Of a DNA stretch of 44,694 nt, positions 32,359 to 43,147 are shown in pieces. Position 1 is the first letter of the stretch. Every line of letters starts with the position of its first letter. The stretch lies in NCBI GenBank assembly GCA_003427395.1, contig BFEA01000052.1, forward strand, positions 2,198,565-2,243,258, written 5' to 3'. The stretch is from Chara braunii (taxonomy: Eukaryota; Streptophyta; Charophyceae; Charales; Characeae). The notes under the pieces are model-generated. The model was not told the origin of the DNA. It ran no database searches and worked only from the letters and a program-made list of their open reading frames with translations. The translations under genes were made by a program, and so were the position numbers.

Positions 32359-32524
32359 CCACGAGGGTAGGGGCTGTAGTATTTGAAAGAAAGGATTTAG
32401 TTCTTCTATTGCCTTTTTTATTAAAAAACGACCGCTAGATCACATGGATTACGTGCATCTCTGTGGTCGACTACAATCACACAGGGTCGAAAACTAAACG
32501 TAGACCTAACTCAACAGAGCTAGT

Positions 32525-32996
32525 GGGACATGGGAGCTCGTTAGACACTCCTCGGACGCGTAAAGTCCCCGAGGAATTGTTCGTTCCACCTGTCCTCGGG
32601 GATGCAGTCGGAAAAAAAGAAGTAAAAACACTCCGAAGGAAATTCCTTGGGCTCCGAGGATTCCCCAGCCATTTCTTCCTTTTGCCCAAGGGACCTCACA
32701 AAGTCCTTTGGGCGAAAGGAATCCGCGTTTCACGAAGAGGAGCGGGCACATGGGTAGAGAGACTTTACAACCGAGAATCTGGATCGTGGCGGCACCCTAT
32801 TGGCTGAAGGCCTCAAGCACATTTGATTTTTTTTTTTCTTCTTTTTTTTTTTTTGACATCGCTCGAAGGAAATATCATCGGGCGACGTCCCTGAGGACAG
32901 GTGCAACAAAGGGCCCAAATTTCCTTTTGAACCAAAAGGAACTTTTCCTTTTACCCAAGGATTTCAATACGAGTGTCTAACAAGCCCCATGGTCCC
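32525..32996. mobile_element. Foldback/MITE-like element
   Basis: The ends gggacatgggagctcgttag (from 32525, then acactc) and gagtgtctaacaagccccat (to 32996, with ggtccc) are inverted copies, about 26 bp with few mismatches. Subterminal segments also pair: cacctgtcctcggggatg (about 32588) with tccctgaggacaggtg (about 32892). 472 bp, no coding capacity, internal T/A runs. No target duplication was found. Confidence 0.65.
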
Positions 32997-33076
32997 TGCA
33001 TACAGATATCAATATTTATTGAACTGACCTGCCCCAAGTAATTCTTCTTTCTGTTTTCCTTCTTTTCTTTTCAAAA

Positions 33077-33254
33077 AGCTAAGGGCGAGATCCCACTGGC
33101 AAAGAAGATTGAAATAAGCGTCTGCATCTGGACGTGTTTGTGTAGAGGTGCAAAAGATTGTGATTGGTCCGCTTTTCTGCATCTCTGAGTGGAACACGTC
33201 CAGATTCAGACACTTATTCCAATCCTCTTTGCCAGTGGGATCTGGTTCTAAGCT
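33077..33254. repeat. Long imperfect hairpin (foldback), about 78-bp arms
   Basis: The arm from agctaagg…gatcccactggcaaag (33077 on) is inverted in ctttgccagtgggatc…agct (to 33254) at roughly 85% pairing, with a loop near 33155-33170. It could be a small foldback transposon or a source of hairpin RNA; the sequence alone does not decide. Confidence 0.75.
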
Positions 33255-33332
33255 ATACTCTTCTCTCAATTTCACCTTTCACTAGGGATCTGGTTCCAAG
33301 CTATACTCTTCTCTCAATTTCACCTTTCACTA
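33239..33332. repeat. Tandem duplication of 47 bp
   Basis: The segment gggatctggttctaagctat and the following cttctctcaatttcacctttcacta occur twice in succession (33239-33285 and 33286-33332). The second copy runs into the dispersed repeat shared with 217-258. Confidence 0.8.
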
Positions 33333-33369
33333 TGATCTACCTACCACTACTCCTAAGCCTATACAGGGG

Positions 33370-35996
33370 TGAGGTCCCATGTGACGCTCAACCTCACGCT
33401 CTGCGCTGCTTTCCAGTCGGAGTGTTTCGGTTTTGCGGAAAGGGGCCCGGGAAAAGCAGCAAAGATGAGGTGTGCCAAGGATTTTTGGAAAATTGAGTGC
33501 GGGGACACATACAAAATTGAAATCCCCTGTGTTGGTCCGACTGTAGCAAGAAGAGGGTCCGTCGCCACGCGGGTTTAAGGAAGAAAAAGGCGCGCGCGGG
33601 ACTCCCGCCTATAGGAAATTCAATCCAAAAAGTATCGCTGAACTTCCCAGTGAGCCGTCGCTCTACGTTTCGAGTGAAAAGGGGTAGGTACACATGTCGT
33701 ATCTCGTTTGCGGATGAGGTCCCGTCGGCGTTCGCTACACAACTCGGAATCCGACGTGGAGAGCCTCAATCGAGTGGCTCTCTCCTTATGATCGTCCTCG
33801 CCACGTGTGCGGTAGTGGAAGCCCTTGGCGCGGTAACGCTCAAAGAGACAACACTCGCTGCACAGAGTGTTAGGCCAATGAGGTTTCACGGCTGTCCACG
33901 GGATGACGATCAGCTCGTTAAATGGTAACAACAACGAATAAGGCGGAAAGTGCGTATCGACAATGACAAATCTTGCACCGACGAATCCACAGCACCGGGT
34001 TTCTGGGGGAAAGTAGTAACACCCACCTATCTTAGCGACGACTTATTGTATGTCTCACTCTCATACACGTGTCCTATCCTCGTTATACGAGAAGGGCCGC
34101 GGGGGGAGTTCGGAAAGTCAACGCCCGACCAGTTTGGGGCTGTCAGTCCACATGGCAACCAAGACAGGCGCAACGATTCGTCCTAATCATTCATTCGACA
34201 CAATGCTTATCCTGATTTCACATTCAGTCGATCAACTCATAATCATCCTTGACATGCATAACAAAGTCTCAATCACAGTCCACTGTATACACATATCAAA
34301 GTAAGAAGAGACAAATCACCATAACTCGTTCATGGAGATATGACTGGAGAAGGGTACGAAGGAGGAGAGGTGTAGGTCGGGGAAAGAGAGCAGAAGATAA
34401 GAACGCAAGAAGGTTCGGTGATCTCAGCGAGAAACTTCAATTTAATGTTTTACGGGCGAAACTCGCACTAAAAAAAACATAGATTCGAGACGAAGGGGGC
34501 ACATCCACCATAGAATTCCATCATGGCCCCAGGCCATGTATTCACTCAACTTCCAATTCGAACCTCACACCAGCACTAGCGATCCCTGCCGCCACGTGCT
34601 ATTCCGCCATAGCGATTGTCACCACGCCGACTTAGTCTTTGTACGGTCTTGCCTAGATACCACAGTCTGTTGGGTGATCCAGTGCACGGCCGACAAGACT
34701 ACAGTCCGCCCGTCAGGATTCTTCGACTCACCTTCACACACGCCATCTAGCCACTGCTTCCCGGAAGCTAGCTGACAAGTTGAGAGAGAGATTTTCGGGA
34801 GCGCTTGCAAAATTTATAGCTGCCGAAAAGGAGATAGATGCTAGGAAGGATTAGGACTAAGGTAGGGAGGGGTAGGGGAAGGTTCGGGGATACTCGCCCG
34901 ATGAAAGCCATATCGATCCTTTGGATCCTAGTTGTAGCCAATCAGAGTCGTCGTGTAACAGGAATTTCCCTCTTACACGGCGCGTCTCCTTGGCTAGAGG
35001 GGAGGAAAAGGGAGTCGACAGAGTATTTCGGCGCGAATATTAAAGCGGGAAGAAGAAAAGCGAGAGGGATAGCGCGGAACGGAACCAAAATTCAGACAAT
35101 CAAGAAAGAGAAAGGCGCGGGAGGTGAAGGAGAGATGGAAAACGGTTGCGAAGAAGAGAGTGTCGAAGGTAGCGAGGGAAGCGGGGAGGGGAGGTTCTCA
35201 TGCATGGCGCCGACGCAAAGGCAAAAAGGGCACCGAGACAGTTACAACTAATTCAAAATCGACAAGTACCATATCCGCGCGTAGAGTGAGCGTGGGAAAA
35301 AGTCCTATACCTATTCAGATTCCTACGGGAATTTCCGGAGTTTTCCACGACGAAGTCGAGAACATTCATGCACAAGAACAGACACGTCAAGTTCAGCTCG
35401 GAATTCCTAACTGTCGACCCAAATTCCTAGGGCACTCGCTAAGGCGCGCATAATTCTCATGCATTTCCGAATATCAGAAGATGAAATACCGAAAACCGAT
35501 CCAACAATGATGAAGGTCCTAAGAAGAACGGGCTTCCCTAATTACAAACAATGTACATGAATTCAAAAAGAGAGGTCCTGTCGGCCTGTTTGCAAGACAG
35601 CAAAATGAAAAAGAGAGGGAGGGGGGGGAGGGGTGGAAAATGGCCCAGGTCCGAAAGCTGGCGCGTCACATATGTGATGCTCAGGGCGTTCCAAAATTAT
35701 GCGATCTCCTGATTGCATGTGCTAAAGCCAATTTACATGTCGGAGGAGGAAGAAGGGGGCGAAGGGATGAACGAGGAACCGTGCGTATCAGAACGAACAG
35801 GATTTCGTATCAGCACCAGATCGGGCCAGAAGCCATGTTGACGCCAACTTCAATTGCAGGACCTTCATGATTTTTGTTGGCTTGCAGATTCTATACCATC
35901 CAGCCCTGTCATGTGCAACCCCTTGCTTCTTTGATTGGCGGAGGTCGTCCAGGTGACGCCATCATAGTCCGCCGAATCTTGCCTGGTTCTGCTTCA
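33370..35996. other. No recognised gene
   Basis: Open frames on both strands are short or basic low complexity (for example Arg/Glu/Gly-rich at 34838-35251, plus). No LTR, tRNA or domain was found. It could be non-coding sequence of the Ty3 element to the right, but no repeat supports this. Confidence 0.4.
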
Positions 35997-37883
35997 TCAC
36001 TGGAAATCCGATCGGCGATCGGCGACAAGGAGAGGGTGGTGGAGTGGTCTAGGCCATTTAGCTAGGAGAGGAGGAAAGAAATTGGAGGCTTCGTCATCGA
36101 GATCGACAAAGTGGACGATCCGGTGCACTCGAGGGAATCGATGATTGGGTCGAGAGAGGGAGAGGAGATAGTCGGGATATAGGGTCGGGATACTTCGAAG
36201 GATATTATCGCGTAGGGATTCATAGTCCTCTACCGCAGGAAAAGTTCCGAAGACGATACAATACAACTCCATATGGTTGTATTGCCTCCAGGCGACACTG
36301 AAAAGAAGGACGTTGAGAGGGAAGGAGGGGGAGCGGTGCGGAACGACTGTGCACAGGAATCGTACAACAAAGTGGTGGCAAAAGAGCTAGTTGACGAATA
36401 TGTGATAGGTTAGGGGGAACTCGATATGGGGAAGAGGAGAAAAGGAAAGATAATCAAGAGGGCGGCGGTAGATGGGACGAGGACAGAGCGTCCGTGCGGA
36501 AAGGAGGACGGGGACGAAGCGTGGAGGGGGAGGAGGAGGAGGGAGATGGTGAGCGAGAGCGGCGGCGCCGGCGGGAGGATTATGCGCCATTGTGTCGGTT
36601 GATGGCGTCGGAGGGGGCTTCGGGGTTCAGAGCAGATCCTCCTCGTGCGGCAGGTGGCGCTCGGGCCGGAGGAGCCTCCTGGGGCTCGGGTGCTGATGCC
36701 TCGTCTTCTTCCTTCGTCGTTGATCTGGCTCCCGACTCTTTTTCCGCTGACAGCCCCGTGATGGCTATGCGACCTGGGTCGTCGTCCGATGGCACCTCTC
36801 CGTGTGCCTGATGAGCATCCCAGAACTCGTTCAGATTGGAATTATTCGGCGCGAGCTCGTTCAGGTCGAGATAACACCAAGCCGTGGGATCGTGATCACT
36901 CAAGAATCAACAGAAATCCTCTGTGGAATTTGCCCAAATTACCGTTGGCGTCAACGTTCTCTTCAAAGTGACAGGCTCGGCCTGGCTAGGATCGCTCAGA
37001 TTGAAGGAGATGATGTTCGTTGGCAGATCATCGGCAAGCTGAGACAGAAACGTGAGGATCTCGTAGGCGACAATCGCTTTGCCTCCTTCGGTGATCTCCC
37101 CACAAAGAAGACCAACCAAGGTATCATCGGTCTCCGTCTCCGCCGGCCACGCTTACGCTAGCACGAGTGAGATCTCGTTATAGATCTTCAACTCCTGGTT
37201 GTTGTAATACCGTGCCCAATGGCACTTCACCATTAGCATGCACACGCTGACCGTGGGGAATTCAGTCCACTTGCGGATGTAAGAAGGATGGAAGGGAGGG
37301 ATCATAGCGGGGTGAATCTCCAAGGTTAGAAGGGGATCGACCCAAGATGGTCAGAGAGTTGGAAGATCAGAAGGGAGAGAGAAGGTAGAGAAGCGATTCA
37401 TCTGCGCAAAGGGTAAGGGCGACGAGGGGGAAGCGGATGAGCAGGGGGATCAGTGTTGCTAGTCCGAAGAGAAAAAGTATCAATACACTCGGTTCCCACC
37501 ACTTGTTGGCCTGGACGAGCCAGCCGTTGCCGCCAGTCCGCTACCAACGCCTTCCACCACTCATAGAGGCTCGTGACCACCTCGTCACGCCGCTGAATGC
37601 CAATAGTGCATAGATCGTCACTGAAGGCAATGATCACTGTTACGTCGCTCTCAGTAGGCCGGGAAAAATGCTCGAACGCCGAAACTTCCACCAAGATAAA
37701 AGTCGATCCCAACTCCGTTGAGATCGTTACCTCCACAGTTGCATACCAGGCCTGATGACTGAACAACTGCACAAATCGGAGGAGATCAGGACTGAGACGA
37801 GGATGCGCGACTTGGCGAAACTGAAATGAAGGTCGAGGCTGAAGAAGCTGCGGAGGAAGAGACGGTTCGATGGTGAAACTCAT
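35997..37883 (-). pseudogene. Unidentified ORF remnants downstream of Ty3 pol
   Basis: Several minus-strand frames follow the integrase on the same strand: 37883-37398 (161 codons; FVQLFSHQAWYATVEVTIST, DDLCTIGIQRRDEVVTSLYE), 37119-36580 (one frame with a stop at 36907; YEILTFLSQLADDLPTNI, WCYLDLNELAPNNSNLNEFW, then an Ala/Pro/Glu-rich tail) and 36272-35997 (MELYCIVFGTFPAVEDYESL). No known family, signal peptide or membrane segment is recognised. Options are an extra 3' ORF of the Ty3 element, a gag of another element, or a decayed host gene. Codon-like conservation cannot be tested here. Confidence 0.4.
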
Positions 37884-37975
37884 GGCGAAGACCGAGGAGA
37901 AGTAGTGTCAGACAAAGGGAAGGAAGCAAGATCCTCGTCAGGGTCAGAGAAAGAAGACGAAGGCGAGATAGGGTC

Positions 37976-39088
37976 TTAAGAGGGAGGGAGAGGGCGAAGG
38001 TAGGAGGTATGGCGAACAGTGGGAAAAGAGATATGGCTGGCGCTGGTCTCAGGCGCGATGCGCACAGTATTGACTCTGTTAGGACCGAGTTCCATTATGC
38101 GGAAGCAGCCAGAGAACTTGGGAGCGAGTTTCCGGTCACGTGCACATTTGCGTACCTGCACTAGGTCCCCTACTTTATACTGGTGTTGTGGGTCTGCATT
38201 CCCATTCCGGGCCTCATAACTACGGACCTGCCTACCGTGGGCCAGTTCAGTCATTTTCCGCCGTTTCCAGGTTAGTCTGGGGATAGCCTTTCCATTAATT
38301 CTGCATATCGTTTGGCCTTAGCCTTGAGGGCCGACCGTGTGTCCCTTCCCCCTTTCTCGGCGTTTTCCGAGGCACTCCGATTGTCGACACATGAGATACT
38401 ATTCGTTCGTAGTTGAAAGGGGGTGAACCCAGTATACTCATGAGGGGTCGCTCGATGCATCCCAATGATTTGATGAATTATCTCTGGTCAAGGACGAGTG
38501 TCGTTGGCCACCAGGTTCCGGCGAAGAGCGGTCTTAATCATGCGGTTAGCGTTCTCGGTTAACCCCTTGGACTGAGAGACATAGGGAGCAGTGTGTTGGA
38601 GAGCAACGCCACGATGCGTCAGTAATTCCTCTACCTCGGCCTTGAATTCAGACCCGTTGTCAGCTAGAATCTCTTTTGACTCTAGATGGGTATTGAGGAA
38701 TCAGTCGATATACGTAGCTATTTCTGAGGCCTTACGTGTAAACTTCGATGTACTTCGAGAAGTGGTCGATCAACATCAAGAGAATAGATCACTCACAACG
38801 GTTGGGGCCAGGTGGCACGTCAATATCTGTCGTGTCCATACAGACTCGCTGGAAAGGACGTTCTACTTCCGTCGGGACTATCGTGTTTGGCCCTCGAAGG
38901 GGTGCACGATCGGCAGCACAGACTAGACTGTTATCAACCACGTGTCTCACGGCATCGCGAATGTTAGACCAGAACCATCGATTTTGATCGATAGTCGGTT
39001 CGGTGACACGTATCGCAAAATGAGCGGCATGTTCGTCGTGCACCGATTTGGTCCAGTCATATCGTTGGAATGGATGGGGAACCGTCAA
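37976..39088 (-). pseudogene. Ty3-type integrase (broken)
   Basis: Minus-strand blocks in order: zinc-binding part VHDEHAAHF…RWFWSNIRDAV…VCAADRAP (H-x3-H and C-x2-C; 39050-38900); RVCMDTTDID with the first catalytic Asp; MLIDHFSKYIEVY; ILADNGSEF with the second Asp (about 38665); SQSKGLTENANRMIKTALR with the catalytic Glu (about 38590); GMHRATPHEYTGFTPFQL; and the C-terminal HQYKVGDLVQVRKC with LAPKFSGCFRIMELGPNRV (38190-38070). The D-D-E set is present but spread over frames broken by frameshifts and stops. Integrase would insert the cDNA. Confidence 0.85.
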
Positions 39089-39588
39089 CTACAATCCCGA
39101 TCCGTCTGTTTTACGTTTTTCCAAATGCTTGTTGATCCATCGATAATCCCGAGACCTCTAGTGGCCCGACGCCTGTCATGCTTAGTGAGATGGTCCAATG
39201 GTTTGCCAGCTAATTTAGCCAATAATATTTTATTCATCCATACTTCTGCCCTTCGGTATTTTTCATCGTATTCGGGGCCGTCAGTTCTGGCAGCCTCGAA
39301 TCGAATTTTCGTGGGAAGCTTGTTCGTCCGACACAAAGGGCTTGTCCACACATTACTACTCGTTCAGTATCGAATGCACGCGTCATGCGCACGATTGACA
39401 CACGTGGCACATTCTACCCAATCAGTGAACCCCGACTCAAAGGGGTAGCAGTCTACCTCATAAACGCATGAAATACACGTGCAAAAATAACAGAACTTGT
39501 CCGGAAGATTGGCGAAAAATTTCGAATGCAGAGGGGGAGGGGAATTGGTGGGGTTGAAGGAAGAAGCAGATGAAAAAGGGGTCGCCAT
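39085..39588 (-). pseudogene. Pol linker with PHD-finger-like cluster
   Basis: Between RNase H and integrase, the frame 39588-39364 has FCYFCTCISCVYEVDCY and then DWVECATCVNRAHDACI. The second part matches the PHD pattern W-x2-C-x2-C-x4-H-x2-C, and the first supplies a C-x2-C pair. The final C-x2-C expected of a PHD finger is not clear because the frame breaks; the next frame (39351-39085, KIRFEAARTDGPEYDEKYRR) leads to the integrase. A PHD-type finger would bind histone tails and could guide insertion. Partial evidence only. Confidence 0.5.
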
Positions 39589-39713
39589 TGTTCCGGGAAG
39601 GGGAGAGAGAGAGAGAGAGAGAGCACGTGTCCATTCAATCCTTCAGAAGGATCTCCACTTTACCGTACAAGGGTTTGTTCTTTGGCTCCAGATCGTGCCA
39701 TGGCGTCACTTCC

Positions 39714-40436
39714 TCACTCCTGGGTACCTTGTCGGGACGATGCAATCGTGTCAGTTCGTTCACCGTGTTTCTCGTGTTTTCGATGATGAATGTCAAAATC
39801 CATGGTCTGCAACGTGGTAGCCCATTGTCTTATCATGCCCGAGTAATCCTTCGACTTCTTCAGAGCTAACAGTGGTTCGTGATCGGTTACCAATGTGAAC
39901 TTCCGACCATATAAATATGCTCGGAAGTGACTGATTCCCCACAAGGCCGCGTAGCATTCTCCCGTTGGAGCAAAGTAGTTCCGCTTGCAGGAAGGTACCG
40001 ATTTTGACGTGTATTCCACCACGTGTTCCAGACCGTCAGGACCCACCTGGGCCAAGATCGTTGAGATCGCCTCAGGATGCCAATCGATGATGAGAACAAA
40101 AGGTTTTTTTTGGTCCGTTCTTATGAGGACCGGGGCCGAGATCAGAGTTGCCTTGAGTTCTCGAAAGGCCTGATCATACTGCGGGCTCCAGATCAACGGC
40201 TGATCTTTTTTTAGCAAGTTCGTGAGTGGTCCCGCAATTGTTGCAAATCCCTCGATAAACCTTCGATAGTACGATGCCAACCCCCAAAAGGCACGTACTT
40301 GTGTTACTGATGTCGGTATCGACGCGTCATTCACGGCTGCTACTTTTTTAGGCTTCGACTGCAACCCCTTGTTCGTAACCACTTGGCTGAGAAAGGAGAT
40401 CTCTGTGAGGAAAAAGTGACATTTTTCGAGAGCCAC
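39714..40436 (-). pseudogene. Ty3 RT C-terminus and RNase H
   Basis: A 240-codon frame. RT thumb: LEKCHFFLTEISFLSQVVTN and VRAFWGLASYYRRFIEGFA. RNase H: PFVLIIDWHPEAISTILAQV (first catalytic Asp, LxxDxS changed to IDWH), YTSKSVPSCKRNYFAPTGEC (the catalytic Glu), ALWGISHFRAYLYGRKFTLV followed by TDHEPL (Asp), and IRQWATTLQTMDFDIHHRK. It would digest RNA from the cDNA hybrid. Upstream only NALKDVGF remains before the frame is lost near 40,470; the YxDD part of RT is missing. Confidence 0.85.
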
Positions 40437-40500
40437 CTTGAATCCAACGTCCTTTAGTGCGTTGTCGGTGCGAATACCCTTACAAGGGTATCCGCCCTGG

Positions 40501-42580
40501 GTTTTGCAGGTGACAGAAAATAAGTTTGGGCTAAAGGTTAAGTATACCGCGTGAGGCGCAGCTGGGTCTGTGATTTACATTGACAAGATGGTTGACTAAA
40601 GTAGAGAGTGTGAGGGCGTGCAAACTTAAGGCGCACATGATATGTTTTCCCTTTTGATGATTATGAAAGTCGACATTTGTCGTCGGCCATATTTTTATGT
40701 TTTCGATTAAATTAGGATTAAAAAGATTATGTCTCATGCTTAGGGTGCCCGCCTGTTGTCGAGCGCATCAACCCTCGCGCGAACGAGGGTCCTCCCGACC
40801 ATGTCACGCGGGAGTAAAAACCGAAAACAAACTGTCAAGAGACAACTTGGGATCGACGCATAACATTTCGCGAACCGCCGAGACGGACGTGGTTGCATCG
40901 CTCCTTCGCCGCTCTAGCCGGGTGCGCCAGCTATACTTCCTACGGTCCCCTACGACAGGACAGGTTCCCGCGGGGCATAAGATTTGCTTCCCTACGGGGT
41001 TGTCACCACCCTTAGGGGTGTATCCCTACTGAACTACTGACCCACATGCGAAAGCTTTGAGATGCAATTGCAGAGGTAGGTCAGCCGAGGGCGTTTGCTC
41101 GTTCGCCGTAGTATAGATATGCTTGGTTAACGCCAAGTGGCCCCGAACGTCGTTCGTTCCCAGGGCGCTGATCTCCTAAGTACGAAACCAACGTCGGTCG
41201 ACTAGGACGGTCTCAACCAAGCGTGAAACCCACAACTTGATCCTAGTCCCTTTAACACATAGTCAAGAGGAAGTTACAACAACCACACATGTAATTATAT
41301 CAAAAGGAGTCGACCGTAGTCGACAGAAACATATCCAAACCAAATTAATAATTGGGAGAATCCAAATCATCATTTAATACATTCAACAACACAAGATCAA
41401 AAACAATCCGACCGCCTCAGGTCGAATACCATAAAACAATCGAACAACCGCCAACAAGGAGTTGGCTATCGAAATGACAATGATGCATCCGATAAGGTAG
41501 TCGGTCTGCCTTATTTTCAACTTGATGAGACACGTTGTCAAAGTCTTTCATTCCAGCTTACTGCCGATCTGAGACCCTTGTCCCCACATATTCTTAATAT
41601 TATTGAATGACAGGCTGCTTTGCGAATGATTCTTGATCAGGGGCATTGCATAACGTGTTGCATGCCTCTTCCTCTAGGAAGTGGTCTGTGGTACTCCTCC
41701 TCGCTCGAGCACAAGACTCGGATCTCAGAAGTCGGGTCGTCTCCACCGAATCGGCAAATACCCCTCCGTAGAATGGCCCACTCCGGGTCGATAATAGGGC
41801 CGACTCCTGAAGCAACGAACTCCCGCCCCAGATGCTTCATAGAGATAGCGGATGCGTCCACTGCAAGTAGATTTCATTTGTTATTTTCCCTCATAAGTTC
41901 AGGGTAACTTAGACGAAAAGAATCAGAGGAGACAAAAAATAAGAATCATTTGGACAGGTACAGGTAGATAAGGTCATTCGGGATAGAACGGGTCAATCCT
42001 AGGGGAAAGACTAAGTCCATTTGACCTCATCTGCTTTATTTGAATTGTATTCATTTTATGACATGCATTGAATTGACCTTTTTCAGAACAACAAGTCCTT
42101 ATTGACATCTAGGTAGGTGAGAAGTAAAGGGAAGACAATCATTTTCTCTTCTCTAAAATAGGCATAATAAATCTCCTTTGCAAGCATCCTTCTACCTACC
42201 TGCACAGTACGCAAAGGAAACACGCTCAAAAGAAAACAATATAATCACATACTCGAGTCAGAATTTTTCATTCACCTGCATGACTTGCACAACTTTCCTC
42301 TACCTTTCTTTTAAACATTCAAAACGAACAGGATTAAGCAAAGTGCGGGTTCATACAGGTGTGAAAAAAAGTCTGAGTCATTCAACTGACCTTGAGTGAA
42401 GTTTGGTCCGTCTCCCTCAAGAAAACCGTATAGAATTACGCCTCTTTGACGAGGAGGTCGTTGCACCCAGTCGTCAGCAAAGTGATCGACACCACTCCCT
42501 TGTGACGACCGCCTGCCTGAATACCCTCTCAGCACACAATCACCTTCCAATAATCTGGCGGCGTTTTCTCGTTACCGCCA
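40501..42580. other. No recognised gene
   Basis: No protein domain or RNA gene found. Several short inverted repeats occur, for example gtcgac-cgta-gtcgac (41309-41324) and cgaacgtcgttcg (about 41146). No LTR of the neighbouring Ty3 element could be matched here. Confidence 0.4.
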
Positions 42581-42734
42581 CTTGACTCCAAACCACAGTG
42601 TCTCCGGGTCGTCACGCTTACGTCACTTCAAAATGCAACACCGCTTTGACGCACCTCCTCTGTGCCAACGCCCCACCTTCACTCAGTGCAAATATATTGT
42701 CGTTACTGCCGTAAAAACAATGCCGTCTTTGACA

Positions 42735-43140
42735 AAAACCCGGCAGCGCTTCCGCATTACCGCCGTAAAAAGTAGAGTCGCCGCCACAAAAAGTTCCTGC
42801 AGCTCTTCCGCACTACTGCCAGAAAAAAAAACAGAATCACCGCCGCAAAAATGCGGCAGCGCTTCCGCACCACCGCCGTTAAAACCGGAACTGCCGCCGC
42901 AAAAATTCGGCAGCGCTTCCGCACCACCACCGCAAAAATTCGGCAGCGCTTACACACCACCGTAAAAAAAAACAGAACCGCCGCCGCAAAAATCCAGCAG
43001 CGCTTCCGCACCACCATCGAAAAAAACAGAACCGCCGCCGCAAAAATCCGGCAGCACTTCCGCACTACCGTCGTTAAACCCGGAGTCGCTGCCGGCCACC
43101 GCTATAAAATTTTGGCAGCACTTCCCCACTACAGTGGAAA
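42735..43140. repeat. Minisatellite, about 54-bp unit, eight copies
   Basis: The motif cggcagcgcttccgcaccac recurs at about 42742, 42799, 42854, 42908, 42941, 42995, 43049 and 43113, followed by a ccgccgcaaaaat segment. Most units are 54-57 bp, one is 33. The minus-strand frame shows periodic VVRKRCRIFAA repeats, but stop-free reading is short and I do not regard it as a gene. Confidence 0.85.
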
Positions 43141-43147
43141 AATAGCT

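Larger units (their letters stand above)
37976..40500 (-). mobile_element. Decayed Ty3/Gypsy retrotransposon (pol fragment)
   Basis: The order RT end, RNase H, finger domain, integrase on the minus strand is the Ty3/Gypsy order (integrase after RNase H). The RT catalytic part, protease and gag are absent to the right of about 40,500, so the element is truncated at its 5' side. No LTR pair was found around it. Confidence 0.8.

Noticed and set aside
34838-35251. Plus-strand frame of 137 codons as a host gene
   Set aside because: Basic, Gly/Glu/Arg-rich composition with no domain, and no supporting signals.
34000-42600. LTR pair for the Ty3 element
   Set aside because: I compared the flanks by eye and found no direct repeat or primer-binding site; a self dot plot would be decisive.
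42735-43140. CRISPR-like array
   Set aside because: The units are continuous tandem repeats with no unique spacers, in a eukaryotic setting.
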